A DNA stretch of 64,000 nucleotides from DATGWF01 sp035299585. Its GTDB lineage: Bacteria; Actinomycetota; Actinomycetes; Actinomycetales; Microbacteriaceae. Position numbers and translations under genes: made by a program. Below are positions 46,429 to 54,668 of this stretch, one piece after another (position 1 is the first letter of the stretch; each line of letters starts with the position of its first letter). Below the pieces are notes generated by a model. It ran no database searches. It was not told the origin of the DNA and saw only the letters and a program-made list of their open reading frames with translations. Where the stretch lies: positions 1 to 64,000 of the forward strand of contig DATGWF010000077.1 in the NCBI GenBank assembly GCA_035299585.1. Direction: 5' to 3'.

Positions 46429-48223
46429 TGGCGTATCGGGCGAAGAGCGGACCGACTACACCCGCGAAGAATCACGCATTATTCGCCGTCGTTCGGCGAA
46501 CCTGTTACGCGAGGTGTTGCGACCCTCGGGTCGCCGGTTGGCGTGGTCGATTGCCCTCATCGTTCTCGGCACGATGGCGCAAGTGGCCGGGCCGGCGCTC
46601 ATTGCAATCGGTATCGACACCGGCATTCCTGCCGCGCAAGCGGGGGACTGGCACGTCATCGTGTGGGTCAGTATCGGGTTTTTTGCCAGCGCCCTGTTTT
46701 CTGCCAGTGCGGTGTACGGCTACGTTCGCGGTTTTACCGCAGTCGGCCAGAACGCCATGCTCGACTTGCGCACCCGGCTGTATCGCCACACCCAGCGCCT
46801 GAGCCTCGAGTTTCACGAGTCGTACACGTCCGGCCGCATTATTGCCCGCCAGACGAGCGACCTCGACTCCATCCGGGAGTTCCTGGGCGAGAGCTTGAAC
46901 TCGGTCATTGCGGGTCTGTTGTTCATGATCTTCACGGCCGGGGCCCTGCTCCTCGTCGACGGGCCGAGCGGTCTCGTGCTGCTCGCCGCCCTCATTCCGA
47001 TCAGCTTCATCGTGAACTGGTACCAGAAGCGTTCGGAGCGCGTGTTTCGGGCCTCTCGCGTCGCTTCCGCTCGACTCATTGTGAAGTTCGTCGAGACGAT
47101 GACGGGCATGCGTGCGGTGCAGGCGTTCCGCGCCGAGGAGCGCAATCAGGAACGTTTTAACGAACTCAACCGCACCTACGTCGGGTTCAACAACCAGTCG
47201 ATGCGTCTGTTCGGCATTTTCGCGCCCTCACTCAACATCGTTGCGGCGTTCACGCTCGCGGTCGTTCTGCTGCTCGGTGGGTTCCGGGTTCTGCAGGACG
47301 GCATGGAAATCGGTGTGTTGCTCGCGGTGCTCCTCTACGTGCGGCAGTTCTTCCAGCCGATTGATGAAGTCGCGGCCTTCTACAACGGCTACCAGTCGGC
47401 TTCAGCAGCACTCGAAAAGATTTCCGGTGTGCTCGCCGAGGACCCGAGCGTTCCTGAGCCCACGCGACCGGTTCCGCTCCCGCAAGCGACGGGTGCCGTG
47501 CGTTTCGACCGGGTGGTCTTCGAGTATTTGAGCGGACGCACTGTTCTGCCCGAGTTCACCCTCGATGTTCCTGCCGGGCAGACCATTGCGCTCGTCGGCG
47601 CGACCGGTGCGGGCAAGACCACCCTCGCAAAGCTGCTGGCCCGGTTCTACGACCCGAGCCACGGCGAGGTACAGCTCGACGGGGTGTCCTTGCGAAAGAT
47701 TTCGGGCGAGGATCTGCGTCGCGCGATCGTCATGGTCACGCAGGATGCGTATCTGTTTTCCGGAAGTGTGGCCGAGAACATCGCGCTCGGCAAGCCCGGT
47801 GCGAGCCGCGACGAGATCATCGCGGCGGCGACCGCGGTTGGCGCGCACGAGTTCATCACGGCGCTCCCCGAGGGATACGACACCGACGTCAACAAGCGCG
47901 GCGGGCGCGTCAGTGCTGGCCAGCGTCAGCTCATTTCATTCGCCAGGGCGTTCATCGCCGACCCGGCAGTCCTCATTCTCGACGAGGCCACGAGCTCCCT
48001 CGACATTCCCAGCGAGCGGCTCGTGCAGCACGCCCTGCAAACCCTGCTGGCGGACCGTACGGCGCTCATCATCGCGCACCGCCTATCGACCGTCGCCATT
48101 GCCGACCGGGTGCTGGTGATGGACGCGGGTCACATCGTCGAAGACGGCACCCCCGAGCAGCTCATTGCCGGTACCGGACGTTTTGCCGCGCTCCACGCGG
48201 CGTGGCGTGACTCGTTGGTCTAA
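46418..48223 (+). CDS. Heterodimeric ABC exporter, catalytic subunit
   Basis: Partner protein of 601 residues, with six helices (about 40-335) and an NBD. It has Walker [10 protein letters not shown], a full Walker [13 protein letters not shown] with the catalytic Glu, and a non-standard signature [14 protein letters not shown]. Combined with the upstream subunit, one ATP site is consensus (its Walker motifs with the partner LSGGQ). The other is degenerate (partner DDP with this SAGQ). The start inside the previous gene couples translation. The gene ends tail-to-tail with the alkyltransferase-like gene. Confidence 0.9.
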   Translation: MSVDGVSGEERTDYTREESRIIRRRSANLLREVLRPSGRRLAWSIALIVLGTMAQVAGPALIAIGIDTGIPAAQAGDWHVIVWVSIGFFASALFSASAVYGYVRGFTAVGQNAMLDLRTRLYRHTQRLSLEFHESYTSGRIIARQTSDLDSIREFLGESLNSVIAGLLFMIFTAGALLLVDGPSGLVLLAALIPISFIVNWYQKRSERVFRASRVASARLIVKFVETMTGMRAVQAFRAEERNQERFNELNRTYVGFNNQSMRLFGIFAPSLNIVAAFTLAVVLLLGGFRVLQDGMEIGVLLAVLLYVRQFFQPIDEVAAFYNGYQSASAALEKISGVLAEDPSVPEPTRPVPLPQATGAVRFDRVVFEYLSGRTVLPEFTLDVPAGQTIALVGATGAGKTTLAKLLARFYDPSHGEVQLDGVSLRKISGEDLRRAIVMVTQDAYLFSGSVAENIALGKPGASRDEIIAAATAVGAHEFITALPEGYDTDVNKRGGRVSAGQRQLISFARAFIADPAVLILDEATSSLDIPSERLVQHALQTLLADRTALIIAHRLSTVAIADRVLVMDAGHIVEDGTPEQLIAGTGRFAALHAAWRDSLV

Positions 48224-48540
48224 CGCCAGGGTCGGTAGCGGGCGCGAGCGAAGTCGACGCGATACCCGCACTCGGTGTCGGTGGTGATGAGAGGCGTGCC
48301 TTCGGCTACGTAGAACTCCCGGGCGCGATCTTCGAGCCCGCGTGGCGGGTGCCCGCCAGCACGCAGTACTCGCCACCACGGCGAACCCTGTCCGTAGTAG
48401 GCCATCACCTGACCGACGGCTCGTGCGGCGCGCGAGCCGAGCGCTGCGGCCACGTCGCCGTAGCTCATCACCTGACCGCTGGGGATCTCATCGACGACGG
48501 CAAGTACCGCTTCGGCGAAGCCGCGATCGGGTGCGGGCAT
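48220..48540 (-). CDS. Alkyltransferase-like protein (ATL, MGMT C-terminal fold)
   Basis: Protein of 106 residues matching the DNA-binding domain of O6-alkylguanine-DNA alkyltransferase: [24 protein letters not shown], then [10 protein letters not shown]. The reactive-cysteine motif PCHR is replaced by PWWR ([12 protein letters not shown]), so the protein cannot accept alkyl groups. ATL proteins bind O6-alkylguanine and pass the lesion to nucleotide-excision repair (known for the family). It starts 2 nt after the GNAT stop, forming a two-gene minus-strand unit. Confidence 0.88.
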   Translation of the reverse strand: MPAPDRGFAEAVLAVVDEIPSGQVMSYGDVAAALGSRAARAVGQVMAYYGQGSPWWRVLRAGGHPPRGLEDRAREFYVAEGTPLITTDTECGYRVDFARARYRPWR

Positions 48541-48542
48541 CG

Positions 48543-48995
48543 CTAGACCGCGAGGGAACCGATGATGTCTCCGTATGCGGTTTCGCCCACGTCGGTGAAG
48601 CCAATGCGGTGGAAGAACTGTCCTGGTCCGGCATCGCCCGGCTCCCACATGACGGTGATCCGGTCGAAGCCACGGCGACGTGCCTCGTCGAGAACGGCCT
48701 GCACCGCAAAGCGTCCGACGCCCTTGCCCTGCACGTCGGCGTCGACGTTGATGCGCCAAATGCAGGCGCGGAGCTCGTCGCGAGTCTCTTCGGGATCAAA
48801 GTTGGCTTGGACAAAGGCAACGACCGTGCCGTCAAGGACGACAACGCGCTGCCAGGTCGTGGCCGGATTCAGCACGGTGGCCTCGGCGGCATAGGTGACT
48901 GGCGCGATGAACTGTGCCTGGCCCGGCTTGAGCGTGAGGCTATTGGCCGCAACGATGTTCGACGCCGACAGTTCTTCGCAACGCAGTTCGCTCAT
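48543..48995 (-). CDS. GNAT-family N-acetyltransferase
   Basis: Protein of 150 residues with a recognisable GNAT core: beta strands around residues 48-62 (WQRVVVLDGTVVAFVQAN), then motif A IWRINVDADVQGKGVGRFAV with the acetyl-CoA loop QGKGVG near residue 93. The C-terminal FFHRIGFTDVGE is the usual motif B. The substrate is unknown. TACGCT (49002-49007, minus) ends 6 nt before ATG 48995, a leaderless pattern. It leads the unit with the ATL gene. Confidence 0.82.
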   Translation of the reverse strand: MSELRCEELSASNIVAANSLTLKPGQAQFIAPVTYAAEATVLNPATTWQRVVVLDGTVVAFVQANFDPEETRDELRACIWRINVDADVQGKGVGRFAVQAVLDEARRRGFDRITVMWEPGDAGPGQFFHRIGFTDVGETAYGDIIGSLAV

Positions 48996-49094
48996 ATCGC
49001 CAGCGTAACCCGTCAGGTCATTTCGGGGAGTGATTTTTTGCGACGCGCACGCTCGCCGGTGTCGTTCCCGCGACGGACGAATCGGTGCCGTGGC

Positions 49095-49460
49095 TTAGCG
49101 GTCGGCGAGGTCGGCGCGTCCGCCGAACACGCCCGCAATCGCCGTGACCGCGATGAGCGCGAGCGCTGCCCACCAGGCGGCGCCGGTTCCCAGCAGTGCG
49201 AGCGCCCCCGCCGTCGACAAGCCAATCTCGACGAGAGCGCGGCCGAACACATCGACCCGGACGACCGACCGGGGCGAGAGGAAGAGTGCCCAGACGAGCA
49301 CCGCCCCGACAACGGCTCCCGCGGCTACGAGCAGTCCGGGGAACGGGAGCGCGAACCGCACGACACCCCACGCACCGAGCGCGAACGTTGCGGCGAGGGC
49401 GGTGAGTGCACGCACGACCTCAAGAACGGCACGAGCGCGGGTCGGGGCGGCGGAAGTCAC
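49095..49460 (-). CDS. YrdB-like DUF2568 membrane protein
   Basis: Protein of 121 residues with four transmembrane helices (about 12-30, 37-58, 76-94 and 97-112). The features LEVVRALTALAATFALGAWG and WALFLSPRSVVRV are typical of DUF2568 (YrdB) proteins; function unknown. The GTG at 49460 has TACACT exactly 6 nt upstream (49466-49471, minus), so it is probably leaderless. The region 48996-49094 downstream shows no gene. Confidence 0.7.
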   Translation of the reverse strand: MTSAAPTRARAVLEVVRALTALAATFALGAWGVVRFALPFPGLLVAAGAVVGAVLVWALFLSPRSVVRVDVFGRALVEIGLSTAGALALLGTGAAWWAALALIAVTAIAGVFGGRADLADR

Positions 49461-49554
49461 CCCTCGAGTGTATCGTCGGCGTGACGGTGAGCAGTCCCAG
49501 CGCAACGCAAGTTCCGCCTCCTAGACTGACCAAAACTGAAGGGCGGAGCGGGGA

Positions 49555-49935
49555 GTGAACACGGTACCGGGCAACGGTCAACACGAGTGTGTCGTCATTC
49601 CTTCCTCCTCGGACGAGGAGTTCACCGCCTCGATGTACGCGCTCGTCCCGAAGCTTCGCGCGGGCCTCGTCGTGCTCGGCCGCGGTCCCGTGAGTCCCGC
49701 TCTCGCTCGTGATGCGCAGCAGGCGCTCCGGAGTGAGCGGGTCACCCTGGTCTGGCTGGCACAACCGCAGCCGACCGAGTTCCACCTGGGCATTCCCGAT
49801 GGGCTCGCCGAGGACGAGCTGGAAGCCGTGTACGCCTCGCTCGAAGCGGCACTCCCGGAGCTGTTACATCGCGACGTTCGGGTCACGGTGGCGCCGCTCC
49901 CGCAAGTGCTCGCACTCAGCCTTAGCGGAAGATAA
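49555..49935 (+). CDS. Hypothetical protein
   Basis: Protein of 126 residues, soluble, with alternating strand/helix character (RAGLVVLGRGPVSPALARDA, RVTLVWLAQ, and helix DELEAVYASLEAALPEL). No family recognised. Coding is supported by good GC3 bias, a Shine-Dalgarno CGGAG 6 nt before GTG 49555 and a TAGACT -10 (49522-49527). The stop overlaps the purU end by 14 bp on the other strand. It is divergent from the YrdB-like gene. Confidence 0.6.
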   Translation: MNTVPGNGQHECVVIPSSSDEEFTASMYALVPKLRAGLVVLGRGPVSPALARDAQQALRSERVTLVWLAQPQPTEFHLGIPDGLAEDELEAVYASLEAALPELLHRDVRVTVAPLPQVLALSLSGR

Positions 49936-50779
49936 TCGTCCGCTCGCCATCGAGCAGAATCCGGTCCTCGGCGAACCAACGCACCGCCTGAGAGAGGGTG
50001 CGACTCTCTTCATCTTGACCGATGGCAACGAGTTCGGAAACCCGTCGTGAATGGTCGACTCGAACCACGTTCTGTTCGATGATCGGGCCTTCATCGAGGT
50101 CGCTCGTCACGAAGTGCGCGGTCGCGCCAATCAGCTTGACGCCGCGCTGATGTGCCTGCTTGTACGGGTTGGCGCCCTTGAACCCGGGGAGGAACGAGTG
50201 GTGGATGTTGATGATGCGGCCACTCAGCGCCTCGCACAGGTCCGGCGAGAGGATCTGCATGTAGCGGGCGAGTACGACGAGTTCAATGTCGAATTGTTCG
50301 ACTGCTTCGAGGACGCGTTGCTCGAACGCGGCCTTACTCGCGGCATCCGAAACGGGCCGTGTTTCGAACGGCACGCCGTAGAAATCCACGAGGTCGTGGA
50401 GCGTGCCGTGGTTTGACAGCACGAGCGGAATCTCAATGGGGAGCTGGCCGGCGCGCTGGCGAAAGAGCAGATCGTTGACGCAGTGCCCAGCCGTGGACGC
50501 GAGCACCAGAGTGCGGAGCGGGCGGCCAACCCGGTCGAGCTTGAACGACATTTCGAACTGGGAGATGACCGGAGCGAGCGCCTCCTCGACGGCCGAGCGG
50601 TCGGACGCCGTCTCGATTTGGAGGCGCATGAAGAACCTGCCGGTGTCCTCACTCGTGAATTGCTGGCTCTCGGTGATGTTGCCCCGGGCCGCGACGACCG
50701 CTCCCGATACGGCGTGGACAATACCCGGCCCATCGGCGCAAACCAGGGTCAACACCCAGTGGTGCAGTGCCTCATTCAT
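49922..50779 (-). CDS. purU: Formyltetrahydrofolate deformylase
   Basis: Hydrolyses 10-formyl-THF to formate and THF, balancing the one-carbon pool and supplying formate. An N-terminal ACT domain (residues 8-85, LTLVCADGPGIVHAVSG) gives amino-acid control. The formyltransferase-like domain has NINHSFLPGFKG-type residues (RIINIHHSFLPGFKGANPY) and the catalytic Asp in ATAHFVTSDLDEGPIIEQ. The 285-residue length is normal. TAGGCT (50786-50791, minus) is 6 nt before the ATG, so it is probably leaderless. It shares its upstream region with glyA-folD. Confidence 0.95.
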   Translation of the reverse strand: MNEALHHWVLTLVCADGPGIVHAVSGAVVAARGNITESQQFTSEDTGRFFMRLQIETASDRSAVEEALAPVISQFEMSFKLDRVGRPLRTLVLASTAGHCVNDLLFRQRAGQLPIEIPLVLSNHGTLHDLVDFYGVPFETRPVSDAASKAAFEQRVLEAVEQFDIELVVLARYMQILSPDLCEALSGRIINIHHSFLPGFKGANPYKQAHQRGVKLIGATAHFVTSDLDEGPIIEQNVVRVDHSRRVSELVAIGQDEESRTLSQAVRWFAEDRILLDGERTIIFR

Positions 50780-50785
50780 CCGCCC

Positions 50786-50797
50786 AGCCTATACACT
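50786..50797. promoter_or_regulatory. Abutting divergent -10 elements of purU and glyA
   Basis: TAGGCT on the minus strand (50791-50786) directs purU, with 6 nt to its ATG. TACACT on the plus strand (50792-50797) is positioned to start the ZTP-riboswitch leader near 50804. The two hexamers touch end to end, so two RNA polymerases could not open both at once. Promoter strength is not testable here. Confidence 0.55.
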
Positions 50798-50800
50798 GAA

Positions 50801-50873
50801 CTCGGTCGCGACTGGCGTTTGGATGGTCACCATCGGGAAGCGACGAGCACGGATCCGACCGCGCGCCTGGGCC
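50801..50873 (+). ncRNA. ZTP riboswitch (pfl motif) in the glyA leader
   Basis: The conserved pfl/ZTP core is present in order: GGTCGCGACTGGCG (50804-50817), a small ATGG/CCAT hairpin, then GGGAAGC. It ends with CCGACCGCGCGCCTGGGC (50855-50872), whose CGCCTGGGC end is the hallmark 3' subdomain. ZTP riboswitches sense ZMP/ZTP, which builds up when 10-formyl-THF is low, and switch on folate genes; glyA and folD are classic targets. Shortly after comes hairpin CCTCAGC/GCTGAGG (50885-50905), a likely expression platform. Confidence 0.87.
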
Positions 50874-50884
50874 GGACTGAACCG

Positions 50885-50905
50885 CCTCAGCGCGCCGTGC
50901 TGAGG
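50885..50905 (+). terminator. Expression-platform hairpin of the ZTP riboswitch
   Basis: A 7-bp stem CCTCAGC (50885-50891) / GCTGAGG (50899-50905) followed by TTTCAG. GCGCGC in the hairpin (50890-50895) is also complementary to GCGCGC in the aptamer 3' arm (50861-50866). Aptamer and platform could therefore compete for pairing. Whether it ends transcription or gates the glyA Shine-Dalgarno (AGGA near 50921) is open. Confidence 0.5.
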
Positions 50906-50933
50906 TTTCAGAACAACACGAGGAACCCACCAC

Positions 50934-52208
50934 ATGACCGATTCGTTCTTCAACCAGCCCCTCGCCGAGGTCGACCCGGAAATCGCCGAGGTCCTTGACC
51001 GCGAGTTGAACCGCCAGCGCTCCTACCTGGAAATGATCGCCTCCGAGAACTTCGTCCCGGTGTCGGTCCTGCAGTCTCAGGGTTCCGTACTCACCAACAA
51101 GTACGCCGAGGGCTACCCCGGCAAGCGCTACTACGGCGGGTGCGAGGAAGTCGACGTTGCCGAAGAGCTCGCAATCGCTCGCGCCAAGGAACTGTTCGGG
51201 GCGAAGTTCGCGAACGTCCAGCCGCACTCGGGTGCGACGGCGAACGCGGCCGTGCTCCACGCGATCGCTCGCCCGGGAGACACCCTGCTCGGTCTCTCGC
51301 TCGACCAGGGTGGCCACCTCACCCACGGAATGAAGATCAACTTCTCCGGCCGGCTGTACAACATCGTCGCCTACGGCGTCGACCCGGAGACCTCGCTCAT
51401 CGACATGGCAGAGGTGCGTCGACTCGCCCTCGAGCACCAACCCAAGGTCATCATCGCCGGCTGGTCGGCGTACCCGCGCCACCTCGACTTTGCCGAGTTT
51501 CGGGCCATCGCCGACGAGGTCGGCGCGACCCTGTGGGTCGACATGGCGCACTTTGCCGGCCTGGTGGCCGCCGGACTGCACCCCTCACCGGTGCCCTACG
51601 CCGATGTCGTGTCGACGACCGTCCACAAGACCCTTTCCGGCCCGCGTTCCGGCCTCATTCTGAGCAACGACGAGGAAATCGCCAAGAAGATCAACTCGGC
51701 GGTGTTCCCCGGCCAGCAGGGCGGGCCACTCATGCACGTGATTGCCGCCAAGGCGACCGCGTTCAAGCTCGCGATGACCCCGGAGTTCAAGGACCGTCAG
51801 GCCCGCACCCTCTCCGGTGCGAAGTTGCTCGCCGAGCGGCTGACCCAGCAGGATGTCGTCGACGCCGGCATCTCGATCCGCTCGGGCGGCACCGACGTGC
51901 ACCTCGTGCTCGTCGACCTGCGGAATGCGGCCATTGACGGCAAGCAGGCCGAAGACCTCCTGCACGAGATTCACATCACCGTCAACCGCAACTCGGTTCC
52001 CAACGACCCGCGTCCGCCGATGATTACCTCGGGCCTGCGCATCGGTACACCGGCCCTCGCCTCGCGCGGCTTCGGTGACACCGAGTTCGCGGAGGTGGCC
52101 GACATCATCGCGCTCGCGCTCCTGCCGGGCGCCGACGTGCCCGCGCTTCGCGCCCGAGTCGCCAAGCTCACCGAGGCGTTCCCGCTTTACCCCGGTTTGC
52201 AGCAGTAA
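50934..52208 (+). CDS. glyA: Serine hydroxymethyltransferase
   Basis: PLP enzyme making glycine and 5,10-methylene-THF from serine, the main one-carbon source. The 424-residue protein has the N-terminal [11 protein letters not shown] and [15 protein letters not shown], the PLP lysine K232 in [13 protein letters not shown], and [16 protein letters not shown] near the C-terminus. The ATG 50934 follows AGGA by about 9 nt. Expression is probably raised by ZTP through the leader riboswitch. folD begins in the glyA stop codon (shared A at 52208). Confidence 0.97.
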   Translation: MTDSFFNQPLAEVDPEIAEVLDRELNRQRSYLEMIASENFVPVSVLQSQGSVLTNKYAEGYPGKRYYGGCEEVDVAEELAIARAKELFGAKFANVQPHSGATANAAVLHAIARPGDTLLGLSLDQGGHLTHGMKINFSGRLYNIVAYGVDPETSLIDMAEVRRLALEHQPKVIIAGWSAYPRHLDFAEFRAIADEVGATLWVDMAHFAGLVAAGLHPSPVPYADVVSTTVHKTLSGPRSGLILSNDEEIAKKINSAVFPGQQGGPLMHVIAAKATAFKLAMTPEFKDRQARTLSGAKLLAERLTQQDVVDAGISIRSGGTDVHLVLVDLRNAAIDGKQAEDLLHEIHITVNRNSVPNDPRPPMITSGLRIGTPALASRGFGDTEFAEVADIIALALLPGADVPALRARVAKLTEAFPLYPGLQQ

Positions 52209-53098
52209 TGCCGGCAATCCGACTCGACGGCGTCGCAACCGCGGCGGCGATTCAGGCGGAACTTGCCGACCGAGTGGCGGCGTTGCAGGAGCGGGGGGTC
52301 ACCCCCGGCATCGCGACCGTGCTCGTGGGTGCCGATCCGGCGTCTCAGCTCTACGTGGGCATGAAGCATCGGAAGTCTGAGGCGATCGGGATGAACTCCA
52401 TTCAGGTGGAGCTTCCGGCCGACGCAACTCAAGCCGATGTCGAGGCGGCTATCGATTCGCTCAACGCCGATCCGACCTGCCATGGGTTCATCGTGCAATT
52501 GCCGCTCCCGAAGCACCTCGACACCGACGCGATTCTGGAACGGATCGATCCGGCAAAAGACGCCGACGGACTGCACCCGACGAACCTGGGTCGTCTCGTT
52601 TTGAACGTGAACGAGCCGATTACCACGCCGCTTCCGTGCACACCTCGAGCGGTCATTGAACTGCTCCGACGGAACGGCTTCGAACTCGCCGGGAAACACG
52701 TCGTGGTTGTCGGCCGTGGGGTCACCATCGGCCGGTCGATCGGTTTGTTGCTCGCGCGCCGGGATGTGAACGCCACCGTGACCCAGATTCACACCGGAAC
52801 ACCAAACCCTGGCGACTACCTGCGGCAAGCGGATGTCATCGTCGCCGCGGCCGGAGTGAAGCATCTCGTGCAACCGGGAGACGTGAAGCCCGGTGCCGCC
52901 GTCCTCGATGTGGGTGTCACTCGTGAGGAGAATCCCACGGGTGGCAAGCCGCTCGTGTTTGGCGACGTCAATCCCGCGGTTGCCGATGTTGCCGGCTGGC
53001 TTTCGCCGAACCCCGGCGGGGTCGGCCCGATGACAGTCGCGCTGCTCATGACCAACGTCGTCGAGGCGGCCGAGCGAGCCGTCCTCCGCGCGATCTAA
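52208..53098 (+). CDS. folD: Methylenetetrahydrofolate dehydrogenase / cyclohydrolase
   Basis: Converts 5,10-methylene-THF, the GlyA product, to 10-formyl-THF in two steps using NADP. The 296-residue bifunctional enzyme shows [14 protein letters not shown] with the catalytic Lys, [10 protein letters not shown], the PxKDxDG-type signature [11 protein letters not shown], and the nucleotide-binding [14 protein letters not shown]. The C-terminal [17 protein letters not shown] is conserved. It is translationally coupled to glyA and antagonised by the divergent purU product. It ends tail-to-tail with the small membrane gene at 53095. Confidence 0.96.
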   Translation: MPAIRLDGVATAAAIQAELADRVAALQERGVTPGIATVLVGADPASQLYVGMKHRKSEAIGMNSIQVELPADATQADVEAAIDSLNADPTCHGFIVQLPLPKHLDTDAILERIDPAKDADGLHPTNLGRLVLNVNEPITTPLPCTPRAVIELLRRNGFELAGKHVVVVGRGVTIGRSIGLLLARRDVNATVTQIHTGTPNPGDYLRQADVIVAAAGVKHLVQPGDVKPGAAVLDVGVTREENPTGGKPLVFGDVNPAVADVAGWLSPNPGGVGPMTVALLMTNVVEAAERAVLRAI

Positions 53099-53301
53099 CC
53101 CTCCTCGGAGCGCCCGCCCTTCGCAGAAGGGTGTCGTCGGTATCGAGCAAGAGAGAAGGTCGTACCGGTCAGAAACAGGAGTGCTGGGATTGCCCAAACA
53201 AGCGGCCCAGATTCGAGACTTGACATTCCGACGAAGACGATGACCGCGGCGCCTGCAACGCTGGCCAGCTCAATTAGCAGGCTTCGTTGGTGACGTTCCA
53301 T
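53095..53301 (-). CDS. Small two-helix membrane protein
   Basis: Protein of 68 residues: MERHQRSLL, then helix 1 (about 8-29) and helix 2 (about 33-51), ending in a basic tail ([12 protein letters not shown]). No family recognised. The frame continues upstream to 53343, but ATG 53301 starts just before helix 1 and is preferred. The stop overlaps the folD stop on the opposite strand. Moderately supported: short, but a coherent membrane topology and normal codon bias. Confidence 0.5.
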   Translation of the reverse strand: MERHQRSLLIELASVAGAAVIVFVGMSSLESGPLVWAIPALLFLTGTTFSLARYRRHPSAKGGRSEEG

Positions 53302-53548
53302 AAGGCTATGCCTCCAGTCCAGGGTACGTTCAGCTGTGCACATCGGCCGTCTCGGGCCGCATCTTCGGGGGGCTCTCGCAAGAACCGCAGGTTACAAGGC
53401 CTTGACTGGGGGCAGAACCCGGTTGACAAGGTTGTGAATGGGTGGCAGGACATTCCGGGCCTTTCGCGCGGCTACTGGTTCTCGCCGCTGGGCGGGAGCG
53501 GGAGCGGGTCGTGGCCGAACGCTCAGGTCAACCCCTAAACTCAGAGCT
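53302..53548. other. Intergenic region upstream of the LacI gene
   Basis: This 247-bp region holds no convincing gene; one open frame in it reads as low-complexity, non-homologous protein. A TTGACA (53423-53428) lacks a good -10. TAAACT (53536-53541), 7 nt before the GTG at 53549, is the better promoter element. Confidence 0.4.
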
Positions 53549-54607
53549 GTGCCGCACCGGTCCAAACGCCCAGCGACGCGCGCCGATGTCGCGCGTCTCG
53601 CCGGCGTGAGTGAAAGCACCGTGTCATACGCGCTCTCGGGGGTTCGATCCATCGCGGACGACACGCGCGAACGCATTCTTGCCGCCATGGAGCAGCTCGG
53701 ATACACCCCAAATGTGATGGCGCAAGGCCTGGCCGGAAAACGTACCGGGCTCCTGGCGCTGCTTTTCCCGGTCGCCGACCGCGGTTTCGCGACAACCGAC
53801 TTTGAGTATGTCTCCGCCGCGTCTCGCGTGGCGCAGGCGAGTGGCCGGCAGGTTCTCATGTGGCCGAACCCGGTCGATGACCTCGACGCGCTCAGGCTTG
53901 TTGCCTCACAGCGCCTCGTCGACGGATTCATCCTCATGGAGGTGCGCAGTTCCGACCCCCGAGTCGCCGTACTGCAGGAGTATCGACTTCCGTTCGTGTT
54001 GATCGGTCGAACCGCGAGCGAGCACGGCATGAGCTGGGTTGATGCCGACTTCAGCAAGTGGGGCCCCATGGCGATAGACGCCCTCGTCAGCCACGGGCAC
54101 AGCGACGTCGTGTTCCTGACTCAGCCGGAATCGTTGTTCCAAGCCGGATACGGTCCGCTCGTTCGCACCGAACGAGACCTCGTTCGCTATGCCGCATCGC
54201 AGGGCGTCAACCTCCACGTGATTCGAGCCGAAGCCACCATTCGCGCCGGCCGCGACGCTTTCGCGCGCATGCTCGCAGAACGACCGAATGTGACCGCCAT
54301 TCTCGGGTTCAACGAAATCGCCATGATCGGCGTGCTCGAGGGAATCAGTGCGTCGGGACGAAGCGTGCCCGCGAACTATTCGGTCCTGCAGTTCGGTATC
54401 GGTCCAGCCGCCGCCGAGTACACCAGCCCGCCTCAAGACACGATTGGCGTTGACGGAGCGATTCTCGGGGCACAGGCGGCCGAGTTTCTATTGCGGCACC
54501 TCGATGGACTGGTGGAGGAGCCGCAGCAGTACCTGGCCGACCCGGTTCGGGTCGATCGCGGCAGCGTCGCGGACGCTCCAAAGCGGACCGGTTCGCCAAA
54601 ACGCTAG
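53549..54607 (+). CDS. LacI-family transcriptional regulator
   Basis: Repressor of 352 residues. The LacI helix-turn-helix is at residues 8-30 (TRADVARLAGVSESTVSYAL), followed by the hinge helix region and a periplasmic-binding-protein-like ligand domain (VFLTQPESLFQAGYGPLVR, FNEIAMIGVLEGI). The effector is unknown; a sugar is usual. GTG 53549 lies 7 nt after TAAACT, a leaderless pattern; the in-frame extension upstream to 53438 is Gly/Arg-rich and not homologous. No sugar transport or catabolic genes are adjacent, so its target may be distant or itself. Confidence 0.85.
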   Translation: MPHRSKRPATRADVARLAGVSESTVSYALSGVRSIADDTRERILAAMEQLGYTPNVMAQGLAGKRTGLLALLFPVADRGFATTDFEYVSAASRVAQASGRQVLMWPNPVDDLDALRLVASQRLVDGFILMEVRSSDPRVAVLQEYRLPFVLIGRTASEHGMSWVDADFSKWGPMAIDALVSHGHSDVVFLTQPESLFQAGYGPLVRTERDLVRYAASQGVNLHVIRAEATIRAGRDAFARMLAERPNVTAILGFNEIAMIGVLEGISASGRSVPANYSVLQFGIGPAAAEYTSPPQDTIGVDGAILGAQAAEFLLRHLDGLVEEPQQYLADPVRVDRGSVADAPKRTGSPKR

Positions 54608-54668
54608 GCGAACAACGCAGCTCCCCATAGGCTGACACCAACGGTGCATGGTCTCGTTGGGGGTGTGA

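Noticed and set aside
50801..50905. THF riboswitch or T-box upstream of glyA.
   Set aside because: The CTGGCG, GGGAAG and CGCCTGGGC order matches the ZTP/pfl class; no T-box specifier or THF core is present.
53287..53538. An open frame upstream of the LacI gene.
   Set aside because: Low-complexity Gly/Ser translation without homology or ribosome binding site; overlaps the promoter region.
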